Source: Streptomyces regalis
GTDB taxonomy: Bacteria; Actinomycetota; Actinomycetes; Streptomycetales; Streptomycetaceae
Direction of reading: 5' to 3'
Assembly: GCF_001509475.1 (NCBI RefSeq)
Contig: NZ_LLZG01000131.1
Coordinates: forward strand, 28,326-92,325
DNA: 64,000 nucleotides
This document shows, piece by piece, positions 1-7,483 of the stretch; within the stretch, counting starts at the first letter, position 1, and every line of letters begins with the position of its first letter. Under the pieces are notes generated by a model that did no database searches, was not told the origin of the DNA, and was given only the letters and a program-made list of their open reading frames with translations. Position numbers and translations under genes: made by a program.

Positions 1-569
1 GAGTTCGAGCCGTTGATGATCTCGGGCAGATAGACGTTGCGGAGCATGGTGGCGAACCGGCCGGAGTTGGCCCAGCTCCCGGTGTACGTGTACTTGATGA
101 TCTCGGCGGCCCTGGGCCAGGAGGAGCCGGCCCAGCCCGCCTGCAGGGGCGCGTTGCTGTTGGTGTGGTCCTTGATCACCGCGGACCAGGCGTCCATCAG
201 CTCGATGGCCTTCTTCGCGTGCCGCTCGTCGCGGGTGACGTACCAGGCGAGGGCCTGGGTGTAGGCGGCTATTGCGTCCTCGCGCTCGTCGGTGCAGCCG
301 TAGTTGGGGTTCGAGTACGAACCGCACTCGACGACCGCGCGGGGCTTGGGCGTGCGGTTCAGATCGGCGTACTTGCTCGCCATCATCCGGTCGAAGGCGC
401 CCTTCCAGGGCTGGGCACCGGCGTTGACCTGGGAGCGGGCGAAGTCCAGCTGGCCCTTGGAGACGGTGACTCCGGGGTGAACGAAGGTGACGGGAGCGGC
501 GTCGGCGGGCCAGGCAAGGACACCGGCGACGAGGGCGGCCGCGGCCGCGAACAGTGCGGTTCTGCGCAT
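1..569 (-). CDS. Alginate-lyase-family secreted enzyme (C-terminus beyond window)
   Basis: The reading frame is open from an ATG at 569 to the window edge, giving 189 residues without a stop. The N-terminus has an Arg pair, a hydrophobic Ala/Leu-rich stretch and an AWPADA-type cleavage region, so it is a Sec signal peptide and the protein is secreted. The mature part begins with HPGV and a KGQLDFARSQV segment, then YADLNRTPKPRAVVECGSY and WAGSSWPRAAEIIKYTY. I recognise this layout from the alginate lyase (PF05426-like) polysaccharide lyases of Streptomyces. Family knowledge suggests beta-elimination of uronate polymers, but the substrate cannot be read from this fragment. It is the first gene of its own unit, with a 160-bp gap on its upstream side. 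Confidence 0.7.
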   Translation of the reverse strand, partial: MRRTALFAAAAALVAGVLAWPADAAPVTFVHPGVTVSKGQLDFARSQVNAGAQPWKGAFDRMMASKYADLNRTPKPRAVVECGSYSNPNYGCTDEREDAIAAYTQALAWYVTRDERHAKKAIELMDAWSAVIKDHTNSNAPLQAGWAGSSWPRAAEIIKYTYTGSWANSGRFATMLRNVYLPEIINGSN

Positions 570-682
570 ACGTGGGGGCCTTCCGTTCTCGTATGTGAAC
601 GTGAAGCGCCTTTATGAACAGACGCGTTGGCCGGAGACGGTAGGTACAGACCAATGCCCCGTCAAGAGTTCACGCACGAGAA

Positions 683-712
683 AGGGCCGCACCCCGTGTG
701 GGATACGGCCCT
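683..712 (-). terminator. Rho-independent-type terminator after the DUF3710 gene
   Basis: The arms AGGGCCG (683-689) and CGGCCCT (706-712) pair around a partly paired GC-rich loop. On the minus strand the hairpin is followed by TTTCTC. It lies 17 bases past the stop of the DUF3710 gene and so probably ends the thioesterase-dut-DUF3710 operon. Confidence 0.6.
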
Positions 713-728
713 GATGTTTCTACGTTGT

Positions 729-1487
729 TCAGCGCACCTCAGTGATCTCCGGCCCGCGCTGGAGCTGGCCCATGCCGCCGGAGAAGCGCGAACCCGCCTC
801 CTCCTGCTGGACACCCTCGGGAATCATCTGGGCGTCGTTCGGCAGCTTCAGGACGATCGGGTCACGGGGGGCCATCGGGCCTTCGCCGCGGACCACGACC
901 GTGTCCCGGAAGATCTGCTCGAGCAGGCCGGCCGCCTGCGGCTGCACCGCGCCCTGGCCCGAGATCACACCGCGCAGGAACCAGCGGGGACCGTCCACGC
1001 CGACGAACCGCACGACCTGGAAACCGCCCGTGCCGTCCGGCAGCTGAACCGGTACCTGGGCCCGCAGTTCCCAGCCGAGCGGGCCCTCGACCTCGTCGAT
1101 GATGCCACCCTGCTGGGTGATGCCGGAGCCGATCTCCTCGCGCACCTCGCCCCAGATGCCCTCGCGCTTGGGGGCGGCGAAGGCCTGCAGCTGGATGGCG
1201 CTGTCCCGCAGCACGACGGTCGCCGCGACGATCGCGTCGCCCGCGACCTCGACACGCAGCTCCATGCCGTCGACGCCCGGCACCAACAGGCCGCCCAGGT
1301 CCACCCGGCCCTCGCCGGGCTCACGGATCTCTGAGCTGTCCCAGGGCCCGTCGGGCCGCGGTTCCGGCTCGAGCCGTACGCGCTCGCGCGTGCCGTCGTC
1401 GTCCGCCTCAGTGTCGATGTCGACGACCTGCTCGGGCTCGCCGGCCGCGTCCTCGGCGGCACCCTTCTTCTTGCGACGTCCGAACAC
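729..1487 (-). CDS. DUF3710 domain protein
   Basis: This is a 252-residue conserved actinobacterial protein of unknown function. It starts at the GTG at 1487, with FGRRKKKG next, because AAGGA lies seven to nine bases upstream and the start is one base past the dut stop, so the two are probably translationally coupled. The longer open frame upstream runs through dut and is spurious. After a basic start comes an acidic linker (residues about 15-40) and then a domain with VDLGGLLVPGVDGMELRVE and the repeated beta-strand pattern of DUF3710. The tail is PRGPEIT-like with acidic ends. There is no signal peptide or membrane segment, so it is probably cytoplasmic. Linkage to dut is usual in Streptomyces; no function follows from it. 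Confidence 0.85.
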   Translation of the reverse strand: MFGRRKKKGAAEDAAGEPEQVVDIDTEADDDGTRERVRLEPEPRPDGPWDSSEIREPGEGRVDLGGLLVPGVDGMELRVEVAGDAIVAATVVLRDSAIQLQAFAAPKREGIWGEVREEIGSGITQQGGIIDEVEGPLGWELRAQVPVQLPDGTGGFQVVRFVGVDGPRWFLRGVISGQGAVQPQAAGLLEQIFRDTVVVRGEGPMAPRDPIVLKLPNDAQMIPEGVQQEEAGSRFSGGMGQLQRGPEITEVR

Positions 1488-1488
1488 G

Positions 1489-2049
1489 TCACTGTCCTTC
1501 CCGGTCGGATACGACCGAAGCGTATCGATTCCCACCCGTAGTGCCGCCATCGGCGGCCTCAACGCTTGTCCCGCTTGTGCCGTCCACCGCGGCATGGCCG
1601 CCGGTGGACCCGAAGCCCCCCTCGGCCCGTGCCGAATCGGGAAGCTCCGCGACCTCCTGGAAGCGAACCCTCTCGACCTGCTGGACGACCAGTTGGGCAA
1701 TCCGGTCGAAGCGCTCGAACCGCACGGGCTCGTGCGGGTCGAGATTCACCACGATCACCTTGATCTCCCCACGGTACCCGGCATCAACCGTCCCCGGGGC
1801 ATTCACGAGGGCGACACCGAGGCGGGCAGCGAGACCGGATCGCGGGTGCACGAAGGCCGCGTACCCCTCCGGCAGGGCTACAGACACCCCGGTGGGCAGT
1901 ACGGCCCGCTCCCCCGGCTTCAGCTCACAGGCCTCGGTGGTGCGCAGATCGGCTCCGGCGTCACCGGGGTGTGCGTACGTCGGAAGCGGTACGTCGGGGT
2001 CGACGCGCCGGATCAGCACGTCGAGTTCTCGACGGGGCTCACGGCTCAC
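1489..2049 (-). CDS. dut: dUTP diphosphatase
   Basis: Hydrolyses dUTP to dUMP and pyrophosphate, keeping uracil out of DNA and feeding dTMP synthesis. The 186 residues carry the five trimeric dUTPase motifs: HPGDAGADL (motif 1), PRSGLA (motif 2), GTVDAGYRGEI with the catalytic Asp (motif 3), RIAQLVVQ (motif 4) and the glycine-rich EGGFGSTGGH arm (motif 5). A 30-residue Gly/Thr-rich tail follows motif 5 and is longer than in most bacterial enzymes. The start is GTG at 2049; its GTGA overlaps the stop of the thioesterase gene by 4 bp, so the two are coupled. The DUF3710 gene follows one base after the stop. Confidence 0.97.
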   Translation of the reverse strand: MSREPRRELDVLIRRVDPDVPLPTYAHPGDAGADLRTTEACELKPGERAVLPTGVSVALPEGYAAFVHPRSGLAARLGVALVNAPGTVDAGYRGEIKVIVVNLDPHEPVRFERFDRIAQLVVQQVERVRFQEVAELPDSARAEGGFGSTGGHAAVDGTSGTSVEAADGGTTGGNRYASVVSDREGQ

Positions 2050-2630
2050 GGGTTCACCTCGAAGGCACGGGCACGCCGGACCTGGTCCGGGTCGTTCATG
2101 GCGGCCCGGATCTCCTCCGGGCGGCCGTTGTCGATGAAGTGGTCGACCTTCACCTCGATGAAGAGGGCGTCGGCACGGACGGCGACGGGCCCGTCGGGGC
2201 CGCCGATCCGTCCGGTGGCGGTCGAGTAGATCTTGCGGCCCGCCACCGCCGTCACCTCGGCCTCCAGATACAGCACCGTGCCCACCGGAACGGGCCGTAC
2301 GAAGTCGGTCTCCAGCCGCCCGGTCACGGCGATCGTGCGCAGCAGCCAGTTGAGCGAGCCGAGGGTCTCGTCGAGGGCGGTCGCGAGCACGCCACCGTGC
2401 GCGAGCCCGGGCGCGCCCTGATGGGCGGGCTGCACGGTGAACTCGGCGGTGATGCTGACGCCGTCACCGGCCCGCGCCTGAAGGTGCAACCCGTGGGCCT
2501 GCTCACCACCGCAGCCGAAACACTCGCCGTAGTGCGCACCGAGAAGCTCCCCGGGTGCGGGAGCATCGGGGTGACGGGCCGGTTTCACGGCGTCGGCCGG
2601 AGGCTTGAGAGTTGCGGAAGTACCACTCAC
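2046..2630 (-). CDS. PaaI-family (hotdog) thioesterase
   Basis: A 194-residue single-domain hotdog-fold protein, probably an acyl-CoA thioesterase. The start chosen is GTG at 2630 (SGTSATLKPP follows) rather than the upstream ATG at 2690, because homologues I remember begin there. The N-terminal part has a HYGECFGCG Cys pair. The hotdog signature HQGAPGLAHGGVLATALDETLG contains the HGG and the acidic residue on the central helix, and TDFVRPVPVGTVLYLEAEV is the second conserved strand pair. It opens an operon with dut (4-bp overlap) and DUF3710. The substrate cannot be told from sequence; the link to dut looks like conserved neighbourhood rather than a shared pathway. Confidence 0.85.
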   Translation of the reverse strand: MSGTSATLKPPADAVKPARHPDAPAPGELLGAHYGECFGCGGEQAHGLHLQARAGDGVSITAEFTVQPAHQGAPGLAHGGVLATALDETLGSLNWLLRTIAVTGRLETDFVRPVPVGTVLYLEAEVTAVAGRKIYSTATGRIGGPDGPVAVRADALFIEVKVDHFIDNGRPEEIRAAMNDPDQVRRARAFEVNP

Positions 2631-2688
2631 AGCCGCAGACCTTACCCGCGCGTCGGCAGGTTCCGGACACCGTGCCAAGCTTGGCTCC

Positions 2689-3150
2689 ATGCAGCTCTCC
2701 GCCGCCCCCTACGAAGAACGCCTGACCGCCCCCCGCTCGTGGTGGCTGATCTCGTTCCTGGTCGGGGTCTCCCTGGCCCTGATCCTCCTGCCGTTCGGCA
2801 CGCTGCCCCTGCTCGCCGGGCTCGTCGGCGGCACCGCCGCGGCAGCCGTCATGGCCAGCTCGTACGGCTCGGTCCGCATCCGTCTGGTGGGCGACTCGCT
2901 GATCGCGGGCGAGGCGAGGATCCCGGTACGGGCCCTGGGCGAGGCACACGTCCTGGACCCCGAGGAGGCCCGCGCCTGGCGCACCCACAAGGCCGACACC
3001 CGAGCCTTCCTCCTCCTGCGTGCCTACATCCCCACGGCCCTGCGCGTGGAGGTCACGGACCCCGAGGACCCGACCCCGTACCTGTACCTGTCGACCCGCG
3101 AGCCGGAACGCCTGGCGGAGGCGATCAAGGCCGCGAAGGCCTCGGTCTAG
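2689..3150 (+). CDS. DUF3093 membrane protein
   Basis: A 153-residue protein starting at ATG 2689, divergent from the thioesterase gene. The first 15 residues are cytosolic. Two adjacent hydrophobic segments (about residues 18-35 and 37-55) form a membrane hairpin. A soluble domain follows with IRLVGDSLIAGEARIPVRALG and TPYLYLSTREPERLAEAI, the typical DUF3093 pattern resembling a PH-like beta domain. The function is unknown; it is conserved across actinobacteria next to dut. The gene is convergent with the EcsC-like gene, and the 120 bp between their stops shows no clear hairpin. Confidence 0.85.
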   Translation: MQLSAAPYEERLTAPRSWWLISFLVGVSLALILLPFGTLPLLAGLVGGTAAAAVMASSYGSVRIRLVGDSLIAGEARIPVRALGEAHVLDPEEARAWRTHKADTRAFLLLRAYIPTALRVEVTDPEDPTPYLYLSTREPERLAEAIKAAKASV

Positions 3151-3270
3151 CACACCCGAGCGGGCCTTCACCGGCCTGGTCAAGACTTGTGCTCGCCGTG
3201 GCAAAAACTTCGCGGCGGCATGCCGAAAGGGCCTCTGGGCGGCCGCCGTACCGGCCCCGCTGGCGGGATC

Positions 3271-4194
3271 TCAGCCGCCCCCGAGCCTCTTGCGCCCGCG
3301 CATACGCCCCACGTCTCCCATGTCCAGCGGCCTTGCCGGGCGCTCCAGCGGGGGCAGTTCCGGCAATTCGTCCCACGGCACCTGGATCTTCCGCAGGTCC
3401 GTCCGAATCCGTGCCGCGAGTCTCTTGGTGTCCCGGCGGTTCATGACCGCGCCCACCGCGGCCCCGACCATGAAGGGCATGAGGTTCGGCAGATTCCGGA
3501 CCATCCGCTTCATGATCTGCTGACGCAGCTCCCGCTTCATCTGCCCACCGAGAGCGGCGTTGACCGTCGCCGGCTTCATGGGGTCGATGCCGCGCTCCTC
3601 GGACCACGAGGACAGATACGCGGTACTGCGGTCTTTCAGATTGCCGGGCGGGCGTACGCCGTACACCTCGTGCAGCTCGGCGATCAGTTTCAGTTCGATG
3701 GCCGCGACGCCGGTGATCTCGGCGGCCAACTCCGTCGGCATCGCGGGCGGTACCGGCAGCATCGCCGCCGCACCGACTCCCGCGCCGACCGTCGCGCTCG
3801 CGTTCGCCGCTCCCGCGACGAGCTTGTCCGCGATCTGCTCGGGCCCGAGCCCCGGGAAGTGCCGCCGAAGCGTCGCGAGGTCCCGTACGGGGATCCGCGG
3901 GGCGTTCTCGATGATCCGGTCGGTGAGGTATCCAAGACCCGCTCTGGCGCGGCTGCCGCCCTTACGGACGCCTTCCCGGGCCTTCTCCCGGATCACCGCC
4001 GCCCGCCGCCGGACGACGGGTGCGGGAACCTCCGTCGGCTCCGAGAGGTCAGCCCCGGACATCGGTTCGAGCGAGGCCCCCGTACCGGATGAGCCCCGCT
4101 CGTCGTCACGCGCGCCGTAGGGGCCGTCGGACGGCCCTTCGTCCACTCCCGACGGTCGGGAGCGGCGCTTCCAAGGTGGGGTCGAGCCAGTCAT
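3271..4194 (-). CDS. Conserved hypothetical, EcsC-like
   Basis: A 307-residue protein. The first 60 residues are low-complexity and charged. Two basic helices follow (RRRAAVIREKAREGVRKGG), then a moderately hydrophobic core with GAGVGAAAMLPVPPAMPTEL and AAEITGVAAIELKLIAELHEVYG. That combination of a short Ala/Gly/Pro hydrophobic stretch and an amphipathic helix resembles EcsC-family proteins (PF12787), but I cannot confirm this without a profile search. A second hydrophobic patch, LPNLMPFMVGAAVGAVMNRRDTK, precedes the basic C-terminus. Membrane association is likely. ATG at 4194 lies 13 bp past the DUF4193 stop, so the two probably share a transcript with DUF4193 first. Confidence 0.65.
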   Translation of the reverse strand: MTGSTPPWKRRSRPSGVDEGPSDGPYGARDDERGSSGTGASLEPMSGADLSEPTEVPAPVVRRRAAVIREKAREGVRKGGSRARAGLGYLTDRIIENAPRIPVRDLATLRRHFPGLGPEQIADKLVAGAANASATVGAGVGAAAMLPVPPAMPTELAAEITGVAAIELKLIAELHEVYGVRPPGNLKDRSTAYLSSWSEERGIDPMKPATVNAALGGQMKRELRQQIMKRMVRNLPNLMPFMVGAAVGAVMNRRDTKRLAARIRTDLRKIQVPWDELPELPPLERPARPLDMGDVGRMRGRKRLGGG

Positions 4195-4207
4195 GCCCGA
4201 CCCGACC

Positions 4208-4504
4208 TCAGTCGCAGTCGCGGCAGATCGGCTGACCGTTCTTCTCCCGGGCCAGCTGGCTGCGGTGGTGCACCAGGAAGCAGCTCATGCAGGTGAACTC
4301 GTCCTGCTGCTTCGGCAGCACCCGGACGGCCAACTCCTCGTTCGAGAGGTCCGCGCCGGGCAGCTCCAGGCCTTCGGCAGCCTCGAACTCGTCAACGTCC
4401 ACAGCGGACGTCGACTTGTCGTTCCGCCTGGCCTTCAGCTCTTCAAGGCTGTCCGAGTCGACGTCGTCGTCGGTCTTGCGTGGGGTGTCGTAATCCGTTG
4501 CCAT
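4208..4504 (-). CDS. DUF4193 zinc-ribbon-like protein
   Basis: A 98-residue acidic protein starting at ATG 4504, preceded by GGGGGAG at a good distance; the frame extends to 4546 but that ATG lacks a ribosome site. The first 70 residues are rich in Asp/Glu (SLEELKARR, DEFEAAEGLELPG). The C-terminus has CMSC followed about 20 residues later by CRDCD, a four-Cys zinc-binding pattern. This is the DUF4193 family, which is nearly universal in actinobacteria. Size, acidity and zinc site recall RNA-polymerase-associated small proteins, but that is only analogy. Upstream is a 405-bp non-coding region with two palindromes. Confidence 0.85.
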   Translation of the reverse strand: MATDYDTPRKTDDDVDSDSLEELKARRNDKSTSAVDVDEFEAAEGLELPGADLSNEELAVRVLPKQQDEFTCMSCFLVHHRSQLAREKNGQPICRDCD

Positions 4505-4909
4505 GTCGCTCTCCCCCTCTGGGTGTCTGCGGTGTCTCCAGCGCACGTAACGCGTGAGAGGCCGGACTTGTGCCCGACCCGAGGCGGAGATTTTGCCTCA
4601 CATCAAGGTCTGTTACTCAATCGACACCCAACCGGACTCCTCAAGAGTGATCGGCTTGGATGGCGAACGGGACCGTACACGGTCCTAATGCCGCAGTTCA
4701 AAGGCGTCTCACCGTGTACTTCCCGTGATCAAGACCCCCGAAAACCCGGATTTTCCCGGCTTTCCGGCAGTCCGCATGATCACTGAGAGTAGATGGCCAG
4801 AAAATCGCCCTTGTGATCGATCACACACGGGGTTGCTCGCCGAGTGCCCAGAAAATTCCGCGCAAAGCGAACATCCCCGAATGTCCATCGAGTGTCGGCG
4901 CACATGATC
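4505..4909. other. Non-coding gap between cutS and the DUF4193 gene, with two palindromes
   Basis: No convincing gene lies here, and the local G+C is lower than in the neighbours. It should hold the end of the cutRS transcript and the promoter of the DUF4193 gene. Two inverted repeats stand out: a 16-bp one at 4670-4685 (arms GGACCGT and ACGGTCC around two bases) and a perfect 14-bp palindrome at 4812-4825. I see no classic terminator hairpin with a T run directly after cutS. Confidence 0.6.
4812..4825. promoter_or_regulatory. Perfect palindrome TGTGATCGATCACA, CRP/FNR-like architecture
   Basis: All seven base pairs match and there is no spacer. TGTGA and TCACA half-sites are those of CRP-type regulators, but they sit four bases apart instead of six, so the match is to half-sites only. 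It lies 85 bp past the cutS stop and about 310 bp before the DUF4193 start on the minus strand. The regulator is not identified. Confidence 0.4.
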
Positions 4910-6157
4910 TCAGATCGGCAGCGTGACCCGCATCACGAGCCCTCCGCCCTCGCGCGGTTGCGCGGAGATGTGTCCGCCGTGCGCCCGCGCCACGGACCGC
5001 ACGATGGACAACCCCAGGCCGACGCCCTTGTCGCTGCCCGTGCGTTCCGTACGCAGCCGTCTGAACGGCTCGAAGAGGTTGTCGATCTCGTACGCCGGCA
5101 CCACCGGCCCGGTGTTCGACACGACCAGGACAGCCTGCCCGTGCTGGACCTCTGTGGTGACCTCGACCCAGCCGCCCTCCGGGATGTTGTATCGGACGGC
5201 ATTCTGCACCAGGTTCAGCGCGATCCGCTCCAGCAGCACGCCGTTGCCCTGGACGACCGCGGGCTTCTGCTCGCCCCGGATGACCACGCCCTTGGCCTCC
5301 GCCTCGGCGTGCACCTGGTCGACGGCCTGCTCGGCCACCTCCGCGAGGTCCACCGGTTTGCGTTCGACGATCTGGTTGTCGCTGCGGGCGAGCAGCAGCA
5401 GACCCTCGACGAGCTGCTCGCTGCGCTCGTTGGTGGCCAGCAGCGTCTTGCCGAGCTGCTGGAGCTCCACCGGCGCGTTCGGGTCGGAGAGGTGCACCTC
5501 GAGCAGTGTGCGGTTGATCGCGAGCGGGGTGCGCAGCTCGTGCGAGGCGTTGCCGACGAAGCGCTGCTGGGCGGTGAACGCCCGCTGCAGCCGCTCCAGC
5601 ATCTCGTCGAAGGTGTCGGCGAGTTCCTTCAGCTCGTCGTCCGGGCCGTCCAGTTCAATACGGCGGGACAGGTCCGAGCCCGCCACCGCGCGCGCGGTGC
5701 GGGTGATCCGGCCCAGCGGCGACAGGACGCGGCCGGCCATGGCGTAGCCGAAGGCGAAGGCGATGACGGCGAGGCCGAGGAGGGCGAGGAGGGAGCGGCT
5801 GAGGAGATCGTCCAGCGCCACCCGGCGCTGTTGGTCGATACAGGCGCTGATCGCCTCGTTGAACTGGGAGAACGTGGGGGTGTCGGACTTGATCGCGGGG
5901 CAGTTGTCGCTGGTGACCGAGAGCTGGTTGGCGTCGACGATCTTGAACGGCGGTTCGTTGCCCGTGTTGATCGCCTGTGCAGCCAGCAGGTAGATGATCG
6001 ACAGCAGCAGGATGCCGGCGATCAGGAACATGCCGCCGTACAGCAGCGTGAGCCTTATCCGGATGGTGGGACGCAGCCACGGGAAGGGGGGCTCCACTCT
6101 CCGGGGGTCCCAGGTGGGCTTGGGGGGCGCCTGGGGAGGCGCGGGAGTCGCGGCCAT
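4910..6157 (-). CDS. cutS: CutS sensor histidine kinase
   Basis: Membrane sensor kinase of the CutRS pair, 415 residues. A Pro-rich cytosolic start is followed by TM1 (about 34-60), a short extracellular domain (about 61-118), TM2 (about 120-142), a HAMP segment (LSPLGRITRTARAVAG), a HisKA domain with the phospho-acceptor His206 in NASHELRTPL, and a HATPase_c domain with LVQNAVRYN (N box), DKGVGLGLSIV (G boxes) and FEPFRRL. The extracellular loop contains exactly two Cys, Cys86 and Cys106. Published work on Streptomyces CutS (recalled, not checked) ties such a pair to sensing of extracellular disulfide state and secretion stress. The start lies 6 bp after the cutR stop, so the two are co-transcribed with cutR first. 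Confidence 0.93.
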   Translation of the reverse strand: MAATPAPPQAPPKPTWDPRRVEPPFPWLRPTIRIRLTLLYGGMFLIAGILLLSIIYLLAAQAINTGNEPPFKIVDANQLSVTSDNCPAIKSDTPTFSQFNEAISACIDQQRRVALDDLLSRSLLALLGLAVIAFAFGYAMAGRVLSPLGRITRTARAVAGSDLSRRIELDGPDDELKELADTFDEMLERLQRAFTAQQRFVGNASHELRTPLAINRTLLEVHLSDPNAPVELQQLGKTLLATNERSEQLVEGLLLLARSDNQIVERKPVDLAEVAEQAVDQVHAEAEAKGVVIRGEQKPAVVQGNGVLLERIALNLVQNAVRYNIPEGGWVEVTTEVQHGQAVLVVSNTGPVVPAYEIDNLFEPFRRLRTERTGSDKGVGLGLSIVRSVARAHGGHISAQPREGGGLVMRVTLPI

Positions 6158-6163
6158 GGCCGA

Positions 6164-6817
6164 TCAGATCCGGTAGCCGGAACCGGGCACGGTGACGATC
6201 ACGGGTGGCTCCCCCAGCTTGCGGCGCAGGGTCATGACGGTCACCCGCACCACGTTCGTGAACGGGTCGGTGTTCTCGTCCCAGGCCTTCTCCAGGAGCT
6301 GCTCGGCGGAGACGACCGCGCCCTCGCTGCGCATCAGCACTTCCAGGACGGCGAACTCCTTCGGCGCGAGCTGCACCTCCTTGCCGTCCCGGAACACCTC
6401 GCGGCGGTTCGGGTCCAGCTTGATGCCGGCGCGCTCCAGGACGGGCGGCAGCGGCACGCTCGTACGGCGGCCGAGGGCACGCACGCGTGCCGTCAGCTCG
6501 CTGAAGGCGAAGGGCTTGGGCAGATAGTCGTCGGCGCCGATCTCCAGCCCTTCGACCCGGTCGCTGACGTCGCCGGAGGCCGTGAGCATCAGCACGCGGG
6601 TGGGCATGCCGAGTTCGACGATCTTGCGGCAGACGTCGTCGCCGTGCACCAGCGGGAGGTCGCGGTCGAGGACGACCACGTCGTAGTCGTTGACGCCGAT
6701 GCGTTCCAGGGCGGCCGCACCGTCGTACACGACGTCGACGGCCATGGCCTCCCGGCGCAGTCCGGTGGCCACCGCATCGGCGAGCAGTTGCTCGTCCTCG
6801 ACGACGAGTACGCGCAC
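6164..6817 (-). CDS. cutR: CutR response regulator (OmpR/PhoB family)
   Basis: DNA-binding partner of CutS, 217 residues. I place the start at GTG 6817 (RVLVVEDEQ follows) because GGAAGGA sits just upstream and this gives the usual length; the open frame continues 44 codons further with no family similarity. The receiver domain (1-115) has the acidic pocket EDE, the phosphorylation site Asp51 in VVLDRDLPL, and Lys101 in YLPKPF. The winged-helix output domain (about 125-217) ends with VRVTVMTLRRKLGE and the wing VPGSGYRI. In S. lividans and S. coelicolor CutRS was first described as a negative influence on actinorhodin production. It is first in the cutR-cutS operon and divergent from a small gene at 7234. 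Confidence 0.94.
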   Translation of the reverse strand: MRVLVVEDEQLLADAVATGLRREAMAVDVVYDGAAALERIGVNDYDVVVLDRDLPLVHGDDVCRKIVELGMPTRVLMLTASGDVSDRVEGLEIGADDYLPKPFAFSELTARVRALGRRTSVPLPPVLERAGIKLDPNRREVFRDGKEVQLAPKEFAVLEVLMRSEGAVVSAEQLLEKAWDENTDPFTNVVRVTVMTLRRKLGEPPVIVTVPGSGYRI

Positions 6818-7233
6818 GTCGCTTGTCCTTCCTGTGTCCACCCGCGTAGCGCTTGTCTCGCGCACGGGCAGGGGTTCTGGTCGGGTGTCTTGGCCTCCAT
6901 CCTGCCCTTTTCCGCCATAAGTCGGCGGTAAGACGGGTGAGCGGGCCATGCAGGACGGGTGTGCAGCCCGGGAATGCGAGATTTTCTCTTCCGGTTGAGG
7001 TTTCCGTGGAAGGGAGCGGGGGGAGGACGGCTTTACACCCCGCGATCACGCTCTGCTCGTGCCGCACCACCATGCGGTACGAATCGATCCGCTTTCCGCA
7101 GAGCGGGCGTGGGTGTCCGGCACCGTCGCCGCCCGGCAAGGGCAGCGCTGGGCACCTACCGAGACGTGATCGCCCCTTCCGAACGGCACACCCCCGTGCC
7201 ACCGACCCACGACCCAGGACGAGGGGGCGCAGC
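6818..7233. other. Divergent promoter region between cutR and a small gene
   Basis: This 416-bp spacer must hold the cutR promoter and that of the small plus-strand gene. I found the cutR ribosome site and the GAGGGGG site of the small gene, but no -35/-10 pair I would defend and no strong palindrome. Confidence 0.4.
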
Positions 7234-7407
7234 ATGGACGCATTCACCGCAGGACTTCTGCAGCGCATAAGGGCGACCGAGTCCGACCTGACGCGGGCTC
7301 GTGACGAGGGCGACGACTTCCTCGTCGAGGTGGAGCAGGGCGAGCTCGACGACCTGCGCCGCCTCGCCGCCGAGCACGGTGTGGAAGTCGGCGCGTCACG
7401 CGTCTGA
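7234..7407 (+). CDS. Small conserved acidic protein (57 aa)
   Basis: ATG at 7234 is preceded by GAGGGGG. The 57 residues are mostly helical and charged: ATESDLTRARDEGDDFLVEVEQGELDDLRRLAAEHGV, which would form an amphipathic helical hairpin. There is no Cys, signal or membrane segment, so it is soluble and cytoplasmic. I recognise it as a conserved Streptomyces small protein but know of no function. It lies between cutR and suhB and is followed at once by a strong bidirectional terminator, so it is probably a single-gene transcript. Confidence 0.75.
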   Translation: MDAFTAGLLQRIRATESDLTRARDEGDDFLVEVEQGELDDLRRLAAEHGVEVGASRV

Positions 7408-7416
7408 CGAGTACGA

Positions 7417-7455
7417 CGACGGGGCCCCGGCGAATCCAGCGCCGGGGCCCCGTCG
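7417..7455. terminator. Strong bidirectional terminator hairpin
   Basis: A perfect 15-bp stem pairs 7417-7431 with 7441-7455 around a 9-base loop. The stem core is GGGGCCCCGGC. It lies between the converging small gene (stop 7407) and suhB (stop 7484) and can serve both, although the T runs are weak, as is common in Streptomyces. Confidence 0.8.
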
Positions 7456-7483
7456 CGTGCCCTTGCCTCGCGTGCTCCTGCGC

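Noticed and set aside
4844..6931. A 695-codon open frame on the plus strand
   Set aside because: It lies opposite cutS and cutR, which have clear domains and ribosome sites. In very high-GC DNA the antisense frame of a real gene is often open. Similar long shadows oppose parC (26885-28780), the tdk-phosphodiesterase region (15219-17603) and parE, and were dropped for the same reason.
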